This document shows positions 6,209 to 11,753 of a stretch of DNA of 11,753 nucleotides, piece by piece. The position numbers and the translations under genes are program-made. The notes under the pieces were generated by a model that saw nothing but the letters and a program-made list of their open reading frames with translations, did no database searches and had not been told where the DNA came from. Source of the stretch: CBDUBS01 sp965365445 (lineage in GTDB: Bacteria > Bacteroidota > Rhodothermia > Rhodothermales > DASSAV01); contig CBDUBS010000106.1 of NCBI GenBank assembly GCA_965365445.1, forward strand, positions 1-11,753, in the 5' to 3' direction. Every line of letters starts with the position of its first letter. The first letter of the stretch is position 1.

Positions 6209-9018
6209 CAGGGGTTTTTGCGGGGTAAAAACTGCTCGAGCATTCCCTCGATGAGGTTGCGCGTAAACGGCTTGCTAAGGTAGGCATCGAAGCCCGCATC
6301 GAGAAATCTTTTTTTATCGCCGGGCAACGCATACGCCGTCAGAGCGATAACGGGGATGGCTTCATAGCCTGGAACCTGTCTCAGGTCTTTCAGCACGACA
6401 TCTCCACTGGGGCCCGAGCCGAGGTGGATGTCCATGATGACAAGGTCGAATACGTTCGTTCCGGCGGCCTGGAGCGCATCCTCGGCTCCGTGCGCCATGC
6501 GAATGTCGTATTTTTTTCCGAGTAGATGCAGAAGCAGGGCGCGTGTATTGGCGTCGTCATCCACAATGAGCAGCGCATGCCGCTTATCCTTTTCCATTTC
6601 CATGTCCGATTCCGTTGGGTCCGCTGTTTTTGAACGCGATCTGGGCAGACAGACGGTAAATTTTGTCCCGCTTCCCTTGCGGCTGACGACTTCGATGCGC
6701 CCTCCCATCAGATCAACCAGGGACCTGGTGAGCCGGAGCCCGATGCCGCTGCCTTCAAACTCCCGGTTCATACCATTCGATTCCTGCTGGAATGCGTCGA
6801 ATACGAAGGGTAGATAAGATTGACTTATGCCGATTCCGGTGTCTTCAACGGTGATCCGGACCTGATCCCGATCGGATTCTACATCAACCAGAATCGTGCC
6901 GCTCGGGGTGAACTTCACGGCATTCGACAGCAGATTTCCTACGATCCGATTCAGGGCGGCGGCATCGGCGTGGAGACAGGCGGGCTCCGGGCGCCACCCG
7001 AACCGTAAGTCGAGCCCTTTCTCGGAGGCGGGCAAGTGAAACAGGCGCACGTTCTCCGCAACCAGCTCCGATACGTCGATGCGTTCAGGTTGCAGCGTGA
7101 AGGCACCGCTTTCGAGTTGCGCCAGATCGATGACCGAGTCGAGCGTTTGCATCAGGCGCTGAGCGCCCTTTCGGATAAACGAAACGAACTCGCCGTCCCG
7201 GCCATCCAGTTCGTCGGAAAGTACGTCGGCAAACCCGATGATCGTTGTCAGGGGGGTTCGAATCTCATGGCTCATGTTTGCCAGGAAGGCCGATTTCAGC
7301 CGGCTGGCCTCCTCGGCGCGGTTTCGCGCCCCTACGAGTTCGATCTCGGTCTGTTTCTGTTCCGTAACGTCTTCTGAAATGACGAGGACGTAGGCGGGCC
7401 GGCCGTCGTCATCGAACAACGGGACGCGCCGGGTGCGAAGGGTACGGGGGGCTTTTCCTTGTATCAGCAGGGTTTCTTCTTCGTCGAGCGGAACGCCGGT
7501 CGAGAGGACCTCCCGGTCTTTCTGCACGGTTCGCTTTGCTTCTTCAGCCGCAACCAGTTTACCGGCGTTCTGCCCGAGCAGGTCGTCCCGCCGCACGTCG
7601 AACAGGGCCTCGGCGGCGCGGTTGCATCGTACGTAACACAGGTGCTCGGCATCCTTGACCAGCACCGATACCGGCATGTTCTCGATGATCGAGTCCAGAA
7701 ACGTAAGCCCCTGCCGGATGGTATCTTCCGTCCGTTTGGGTCCGGTAACGTCCCGGTGCCTGCTCATCCAGGCTATCGTTTCACCCTCCGGGTCATGAAT
7801 CGGTACGACGGTCGTTTCGCACCACACTTCCGATCCGTCCCGATGCATCAGCGTGCTTTCGCCCTGCCATCTGCCCTCCGCCCCGATAGCGGCCCGGATG
7901 CGCCGCAGGTAGGCCTCTCCCTCGCCGGGACGGTTGAGCAATTCAGGGCTTTTGCCGAGGATTTCTTCCGGAGCGTACCCGAAAAGACGCTCCGAAGCCG
8001 CATTCCAGGCGAGGATACCCTGTTCATCCGACAATAGCACACTATCGGATGTGGCGTCGAAAAGCAGCGCCCGTTTCCGGATGATTTCCTCGGCACGATG
8101 GTTTTCCGTAACGTCCCGAGCGGCCATCTGCACCGCCGGGCGGCCGTTCCACACCACGGAGGCCGTCTGCGCCTCCACGAGCCGAACCTTACCATCGAGG
8201 CTGCGAACACGGATCCTGAAGGAACCTTCTCCGGCTGTCATCCGATGGAGAGATTCGGCAGACAAATCATCGGCCGCGAATTCCTTCAGAAGACGGCTCC
8301 GGAGATCGGAGGGGGACCCGGCGCCGAGAAGCCGCACCGCCGCCGGGTTGGCATATTCGATGCAGCCATCGATCGTGACGAACAGGCCCTCCGGATGGCT
8401 CTCGATGATCGCGAGCCACGGATTTGCGTCCTCGGGCGGCTCGGACGGTTCCCAATCCAGCGAAATACCGGGCGCGCCGACGTCGGGAAGCTCCGCTTCG
8501 CCGACCGATCCGTCGCCGGAGGGCGCATCGGGTCCCGGTTCAGGGTCCCGAGATGCTTCTCTGCGTTTTCGGACGGCCTCGATTTCGTGCGCCGCATCGG
8601 CGGCCAGCAAGCCGAGGGCGGCCCGTTCCTTTTCAGAGAGTTTTCGGCTTGAGCGGTCGGCAACCCACAGGCGGCCCGCAATGGCTCCCGACGGCAGCCG
8701 AAGCGTTTCATTGCCGCAGGGCCGGTATCCACTACGTTCCAGGCTATTCATAAACTCGGCTATCGTAGAGCCGCCGCCTGCGACGGCAGGGCTCAGAGCC
8801 GACCCCAGTTCCTCTTCGCTCAGGCTGTCGGCGGACGTATGCAACTCGAATGCCCCGGCATCGTGGATGGTCACAAACGCGAGCGGAACATCGAGCGTAC
8901 GCCGGGCCAGTTCCGTGATCTCACGAAACCGCGCCGGTGCAAGGTCTTCGCTTTCTTCGGGGCAACCAGGAAGATCCTCCTGCAAGGCAGACGCGGTTGA
9001 AGAAGCATGTTGACTCAC
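6208..9018 (-). CDS. hybrid sensor histidine kinase (GAF, three PAS, HisKA, HATPase, receiver)
   Basis: This 936-residue soluble hybrid two-component sensor has no membrane span or signal peptide, so it senses a cytoplasmic or diffusible cue. A GAF-like domain occupies about 30-150 (FREITELARRTLDVPLAFVTIHD; LWVADRSSRKLSEKER). An acidic and proline/glycine-rich linker (155-195) follows, then three PAS domains at about 198-305, 312-425 (SERLFGYAPEEILGKSPELL) and 435-552 (ISEDVTEQKQ). HisKA holds the phospho-acceptor His584 in FLANMSHEIRTPL. The ATPase domain shows the N box RIVGNLLSNAVKF (691-703), G1 DTGIG (726-730) and G2 GSGIG (756-760). The C-terminal receiver (813-930) has the acidic cluster 820-822, phospho-acceptor Asp863 (VIMDIHLG), Thr894 and Lys916. 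All key residues are present. No DNA-binding output domain exists, so a phosphotransfer protein or separate regulator must be encoded elsewhere. The GTG start is supported by GGGGGAG six bases upstream. The signal is unknown; control of the adjacent polysaccharide genes is only a guess. Confidence 0.95.
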   Translation of the reverse strand: MSQHASSTASALQEDLPGCPEESEDLAPARFREITELARRTLDVPLAFVTIHDAGAFELHTSADSLSEEELGSALSPAVAGGGSTIAEFMNSLERSGYRPCGNETLRLPSGAIAGRLWVADRSSRKLSEKERAALGLLAADAAHEIEAVRKRREASRDPEPGPDAPSGDGSVGEAELPDVGAPGISLDWEPSEPPEDANPWLAIIESHPEGLFVTIDGCIEYANPAAVRLLGAGSPSDLRSRLLKEFAADDLSAESLHRMTAGEGSFRIRVRSLDGKVRLVEAQTASVVWNGRPAVQMAARDVTENHRAEEIIRKRALLFDATSDSVLLSDEQGILAWNAASERLFGYAPEEILGKSPELLNRPGEGEAYLRRIRAAIGAEGRWQGESTLMHRDGSEVWCETTVVPIHDPEGETIAWMSRHRDVTGPKRTEDTIRQGLTFLDSIIENMPVSVLVKDAEHLCYVRCNRAAEALFDVRRDDLLGQNAGKLVAAEEAKRTVQKDREVLSTGVPLDEEETLLIQGKAPRTLRTRRVPLFDDDGRPAYVLVISEDVTEQKQTEIELVGARNRAEEASRLKSAFLANMSHEIRTPLTTIIGFADVLSDELDGRDGEFVSFIRKGAQRLMQTLDSVIDLAQLESGAFTLQPERIDVSELVAENVRLFHLPASEKGLDLRFGWRPEPACLHADAAALNRIVGNLLSNAVKFTPSGTILVDVESDRDQVRITVEDTGIGISQSYLPFVFDAFQQESNGMNREFEGSGIGLRLTRSLVDLMGGRIEVVSRKGSGTKFTVCLPRSRSKTADPTESDMEMEKDKRHALLIVDDDANTRALLLHLLGKKYDIRMAHGAEDALQAAGTNVFDLVIMDIHLGSGPSGDVVLKDLRQVPGYEAIPVIALTAYALPGDKKRFLDAGFDAYLSKPFTRNLIEGMLEQFLPRKNP

Positions 9019-9024
9019 GATACA

Positions 9025-9031
9025 CTCCCCC
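9025..9031 (-). promoter_or_regulatory. ribosome-binding site of the histidine kinase gene
   Basis: GGGGGAG on the minus strand ends six bases before the GTG at 9018. It decides for GTG over later ATG codons as the start. It is one of the few good Shine-Dalgarno-like sites in the window. The bases between it and the terminator at 9226 hold no gene I can support; a TACGTTTT element near 9036-9043 is a weak promoter candidate. Confidence 0.55.
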
Positions 9032-9225
9032 GAAAAACGTAATGGCTCGGAAACCCGGTTAACGGATGGAGTATCGGCTACTGCGCGCCAATGTTTAATA
9101 CGTCATGCCGGAGCGCGCCCGATATATACCGGCCCGCCCGCTCCATCTCCCGAGGGCGCATTCCGCACATCCAGGGGCAGGCGCACGATACGCTTCGTAC
9201 CGGAGCCCTGCCGGAACCAACCAAA

Positions 9226-9260
9226 TGTAAAACGCCGCCTCTCTATCCGGGAGGCGGCGT
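9226..9260 (-). terminator. intrinsic terminator after the M48 peptidase gene
   Basis: ACGCCGCCTC (9260-9251 on the minus strand) pairs perfectly with GAGGCGGCGT (9241-9232) around a nine-base loop. The stem end and following bases read TTTTACATTT. The stem begins 21 bases after the peptidase stop codon. The tail is short, but the ten-pair GC-rich stem is very stable. It isolates the peptidase gene from the kinase gene downstream. Confidence 0.85.
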
Positions 9261-9280
9261 CCTAAGCGCAGCAAAACGAA

Positions 9281-10108
9281 TTACCGCGTGTACTTCAGCG
9301 CGCTTTGTTTCGCCCGCGTAAATCCGGCTTCATTCGTAATCAGGCTCGGTTTCCGGGGCAACGCGCTCGCCGCTATCTCGACATCCTGAATACGGTTCTC
9401 GGTAAGCGGGTGCGTGCTGAAGAACTGGGCGACACTGCTCGGGCGGCTTTTGCGCTGGCTGAGCAACTTCTGGAACATGGTGCTCATGCCTTTCGGATCG
9501 TAGCCGGCCTGATACATATACCGCACACCGAGCCGGTCGGCCTCCCGCTCGTCGGACCGGGAGAATTTGGCAACGGCCCCCGTCCCGATGAGCTGCGCCG
9601 CAATCTGTTGCAACGCCGACGGATTCTGACCAAGCAACAGCCCCGCACCCAGGTTGAGGCCGTAGGTTTTGGAGATCCGTTCCGTCCCGTGCCGCGAAAC
9701 CCCGTGCGCGATTTCATGCGCCATCACGCCGGCCAGTTCGGACGCATTGGCAGCCTGTGCAATGAGTCCGGTATTGACATAGACGTGCCCGCCAGGCACA
9801 TTGAACGCGTTGATCGAGGGGTCGTTAACGACGTGAAACTCCCAGGGAACGTTCGCCAGTTCGGTTTGCCGCACGATTCGCTGCCCGATCTGATTGACAT
9901 AGTTCACCATGGCGGCATCGTTGACCAGTTTCACCTGACTGGATAACTGGCTTTCCAGTTGGCGGCCCAGTTGCCACTCTTCCTCCAACGACACCAGATT
10001 GACGTCGCCGGAATTGACTCCGGTTGTAGCGCAACCGGCCAGAAGCATCATCGAGAGGACCACCGTTCCGACGGCGGCGCCTCGATAGCGCAGAATCGAT
10101 GTAGTCAT
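9281..10108 (-). CDS. M48-family zinc metallopeptidase, predicted lipoprotein
   Basis: This 275-residue protein is a periplasmic metallopeptidase of family M48 (relatives include BepA/YfgC and LoiP), a group that degrades or quality-controls misfolded envelope proteins. The N-terminus is a lipoprotein signal: MTTSILRYRG, a hydrophobic stretch, then the lipobox LLAGC with acylated Cys26. The catalytic HEIAH lies at residues 131-135 (His131, Glu132, His135), and the third zinc ligand is probably Glu189 in SDEREADRLG. NAFNVPGGHVYVNTGLI and FFSTHPLTENRI are also typical. There are no TPR repeats, so it matches the short lipoprotein type and not full-length BepA. I chose the ATG at 10108 because GGAGG lies three bases upstream and the signal peptide starts there; an in-frame ATG at 10204 would bury the signal. 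A strong terminator follows, so it is probably a single-gene transcript. Confidence 0.93.
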   Translation of the reverse strand: MTTSILRYRGAAVGTVVLSMMLLAGCATTGVNSGDVNLVSLEEEWQLGRQLESQLSSQVKLVNDAAMVNYVNQIGQRIVRQTELANVPWEFHVVNDPSINAFNVPGGHVYVNTGLIAQAANASELAGVMAHEIAHGVSRHGTERISKTYGLNLGAGLLLGQNPSALQQIAAQLIGTGAVAKFSRSDEREADRLGVRYMYQAGYDPKGMSTMFQKLLSQRKSRPSSVAQFFSTHPLTENRIQDVEIAASALPRKPSLITNEAGFTRAKQSALKYTR

Positions 10109-10353
10109 ATTCCTCCCTGTGTTTTGCTTTACACCCAGCACCGGCACCGGGCCGATCCCGACTCCATACGCTCGGGAATACAAGGAGTGTACCGGCCCTC
10201 GCATTCATTACCGCCCCCTCACAATCGACCTTACGCGCGTTACCTGCGGTGGACAAAACCGGCGCATTACCGGCAAGACAGAACCGGAAAAACCTGCAGA
10301 TAGCCGGCAAGACGCGCGGAATGGAGCGCTCGATCTGCGCGCTAACGTCTATT
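10109..10353 (-). other. gap upstream of the peptidase gene
   Basis: No gene is supported here. A possible promoter for the peptidase is TTGTCC (10256-10251), 17 bases, TAAGGT (10233-10228), which is weak at the -10. Two 10-base copies of CCGGCAAGAC lie at 10270-10279 and 10304-10313. GTGGACAA occurs at 10249-10256 and again at 10357-10364 across the stop of the upstream gene. I see no intrinsic terminator for that upstream gene, so read-through into the peptidase is possible. Confidence 0.35.
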
Positions 10354-11598
10354 TTAGTGGACAATTTTGCGGCTCCGTCCCTGCCGCATACAGGGCAACA
10401 AACATAGCGCGGCGGCAACAGGTCCCAGGGCTAACCAGGCTTGCAGCACGGGTACCCACCGGCCCATCCACGCGGCCGGCGCCGCGCCGGAGGAAAGCGC
10501 CAGGGAGAAAAGAACGGCTAGAACGGCTCCCTGAAACAGCAAGAGCGAACCTTTTCGGGAGGGGCCGGCGGACACCTCGGAAGCGGCGGAGAGCAAGCCT
10601 AGCGAAACGAAACCGAGGAGCATGGTATGCAAGTAAAGCAGGCGCAAGCCCGGCATATCGGCCGGGTAGAAACCGGGCGCGACCGCAGCCCCGATCTGAC
10701 CCATCGCCTTCAGCGCCAGAAGGCTTATCGGAAGCGACCACCGGAAGGGCACGAACACGCCCGGTACGATCAACAAACGCACCGCCTGAAGAAAGAGCCC
10801 GACGCCTACCGCCGCGCTCCCGACCCGGCCCATAACCCCGAGAATCGGGGTTATCGTGGAAGAAGGCATTCCCAGCACAAACGTCGTCGGAATACCGAGC
10901 CCTATCAGCATCCACTCCGGCTCGAGTGGAGCGTCGGGTCGAACCATCGACCGAATGACCCCCAGCGTCCCCACGACCATCCACCCCTCGGAGAACAGGT
11001 CGAGAAAAACATGCGTAAGCCCTACCGTAACGCCGACATTGTGGATGCGCAAGGGCCCGGACAGAGCGAGCCCCCAGGCTCCGAGGGTGGAAAGCACCAG
11101 GAACACCATAGCCAGGTCCCAGATGACTACCGCGCCCTGACGAACTACTCCCCGGGTAACCCGGATGTAATAGGCGACAAAGGCATACCATACGAGGATG
11201 TTGACTCCTGCGGAAATGACGGAAAGCGGGATTCGCCTCGCTCCCATGATGAGCGGCGCGTATCCGAACTGCAAGAAAAGCGGGTAGGAGAGCAGCGCCG
11301 TTCCGAAAAGCACCGCAAGAATGAGGTTCAACGAGCGGCTCGCCGGCCGGCCGGCGAGGCCGGGTACCCTGACGCCGATGAACCCCATCAAGAGCGGTGT
11401 GGTCCATCCGAAATACATCAGGTGAGAATGGGCGTGTCGGATGTTGTCGAGCGCAAAGCCGGCCGTATACCCGTAGGCCGGCCCCAACCGAAACAGAAAG
11501 CCCGTAAGCCCCGCCAGGATGAAGCATACCAGGGATAGGGCGAGCACCCGGTTCAGGACGTCGGGGAGCTTGTCGGGAGGATAGGCGGAGCGATGCAT
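10354..11598 (-). CDS. polytopic membrane protein resembling heme-copper oxidase subunit I
   Basis: This 414-residue, very hydrophobic protein has about twelve predicted membrane spans, the topology of heme-copper oxidase subunit I and of NnrS. Conserved-looking histidines are His55, His57 and His59 in RHAHSHLMYFGWTTPLLMGF at the start of span 2, His186 and His196 in HNVGVTVGLTHVFLDLFSEGW (about span 6), and His324 in LYLHTMLLGFVSLGLL (about span 10). In true oxidases spans 2 and 10 carry the low-spin heme ligands, and spans 6 and 7 the CuB ligands. Here the span 7 His pair and the second span 10 His are absent, so it is unlikely to reduce oxygen or NO by the usual mechanism. It may bind a single heme or a metal. 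No other oxidase subunit gene is adjacent. The start ATG at 11598 has a promoter-like element just upstream but no clear ribosome-binding site. Membrane protein: certain. Family: tentative. Function: unknown. Confidence 0.8.
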   Translation of the reverse strand: MHRSAYPPDKLPDVLNRVLALSLVCFILAGLTGFLFRLGPAYGYTAGFALDNIRHAHSHLMYFGWTTPLLMGFIGVRVPGLAGRPASRSLNLILAVLFGTALLSYPLFLQFGYAPLIMGARRIPLSVISAGVNILVWYAFVAYYIRVTRGVVRQGAVVIWDLAMVFLVLSTLGAWGLALSGPLRIHNVGVTVGLTHVFLDLFSEGWMVVGTLGVIRSMVRPDAPLEPEWMLIGLGIPTTFVLGMPSSTITPILGVMGRVGSAAVGVGLFLQAVRLLIVPGVFVPFRWSLPISLLALKAMGQIGAAVAPGFYPADMPGLRLLYLHTMLLGFVSLGLLSAASEVSAGPSRKGSLLLFQGAVLAVLFSLALSSGAAPAAWMGRWVPVLQAWLALGPVAAALCLLPCMRQGRSRKIVH

Positions 11599-11614
11599 CG
11601 AACCGGCGGTTTAT

Positions 11615-11638
11615 GGCGGTGCAGGCAAATATACCGCC
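11615..11638 (-). promoter_or_regulatory. candidate promoter and operator of the oxidase-like gene
   Basis: The minus strand reads TATATTTG at 11633-11626, an exact match to the Bacteroidota -7 element TAnnTTTG, 28 bases before the ATG. It sits within an inverted repeat, GGCGGT (11615-11620) and ACCGCC (11633-11638), twelve bases apart. A further GGCGGT lies at 11606-11611. No good -33 TTTG is found at the right distance, which suggests either a weak promoter needing an activator or a chance match. Confidence 0.4.
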
Positions 11639-11753
11639 AACATACTCCTCTGGCCGCTATGCTGGATCGACCCGACTACAAGAAACGGTTGAGCAAAGGT
11701 AATCTCCACGGCGAAGAACAGATTCCGGCTCGGGCCTGCTCCTCAGGGTCCGG
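11639..11753. other. window edge with no assignable gene
   Basis: No gene can be assigned. A plus-strand frame beginning ATG at 11659 (MLDRPDYKKRLSKGNLHGEE...) stays open to the window end but has no ribosome-binding site and only 31 codons are visible. On the minus strand two frames enter from the edge and stop within about 100 bases, either of which could be the tail of a gene beyond it. Confidence 0.3.

Noticed and set aside
5937..6332. Minus-strand frame across the kinase-fcl gap containing CQDCH, a cytochrome c heme-binding motif.
   Set aside because: It overlaps the kinase C-terminus and the fcl N-terminus in another frame, lacks a signal peptide and a distal heme ligand, and its remaining sequence is basic and proline-rich. 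The motif is chance.
7934..9013. 359-codon plus-strand frame.
   Set aside because: It is antisense to the kinase PAS and GAF region and has Ser/Arg/Pro-rich composition without motifs.
10109..10204. N-terminal extension of the M48 peptidase from an ATG at 10204.
   Set aside because: It would bury the lipoprotein signal. The ATG at 10108 has GGAGG just upstream and starts a proper signal peptide.
10349..11527. 392-codon minus-strand frame nested in the oxidase-like gene.
   Set aside because: The frame giving twelve membrane spans and patterned histidines is far more protein-like. The alternative is Arg/Gly/Ala-rich with no hydrophobic periodicity.
10627..11538. 303-codon plus-strand frame.
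   Set aside because: It is antisense to the oxidase-like gene, highly charged (Arg, Glu, His, Pro) and without motifs.
11659..11753. Possible start of a divergent plus-strand gene (MLDRPDYKKRL...).
   Set aside because: Only 31 codons are visible and no ribosome-binding site or recognisable motif supports it; sequence beyond the window is needed.

Overview
The window is about 58-60% GC by eye, and every gene I can support lies on the minus strand. Three things suggest a GC-rich member of the Bacteroidota, perhaps of the Rhodothermia type: the weak or absent ribosome-binding sites of several genes, promoter elements of the TTG-N19-TAnnTTTG kind, and the protein families present. This is inference from sequence character and not a taxonomic assignment.

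Read in the direction of transcription (right to left), the layout is as follows. (1) 11598-10354: a protein with about 12 membrane spans that looks like a degenerate heme-copper-oxidase subunit I. (2) 10108-9281: an M48-family zinc metallopeptidase lipoprotein, closed by a clear intrinsic terminator at 9260-9226. (3) 9018-6208: a 936-residue hybrid sensor histidine kinase (GAF, three PAS, HisKA, HATPase, receiver). (4) A 189-base gap with a hairpin, a direct repeat and a plausible promoter. (5) 6018 down to the window edge: a surface-polysaccharide gene set, namely GDP-L-fucose synthase (fcl), GDP-mannose 4,6-dehydratase (gmd), UDP-glucose 6-dehydrogenase (ugd), a 270-base gap, a family 2 glycosyltransferase, and a WzxC-type flippase cut off by the window start.

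The polysaccharide genes form a coherent pathway. Gmd and Fcl turn GDP-mannose into GDP-L-fucose, Ugd turns UDP-glucose into UDP-glucuronate, the glycosyltransferase would add a sugar to a lipid-linked repeat unit, and the flippase would export that unit. Fucose plus glucuronate plus a WzxC-like flippase recalls colanic-acid-type exopolysaccharide. The upstream kinase could control this set, but that rests on adjacency only.

I see no CRISPR array, rRNA, tRNA, insertion sequence or phage gene. No wholly new system stands out. The items most worth a second look are the oxidase-like membrane protein with an incomplete set of histidine ligands, the hairpins and repeats around the kinase-fcl gap, and the structured 270-base gap ahead of the glycosyltransferase.
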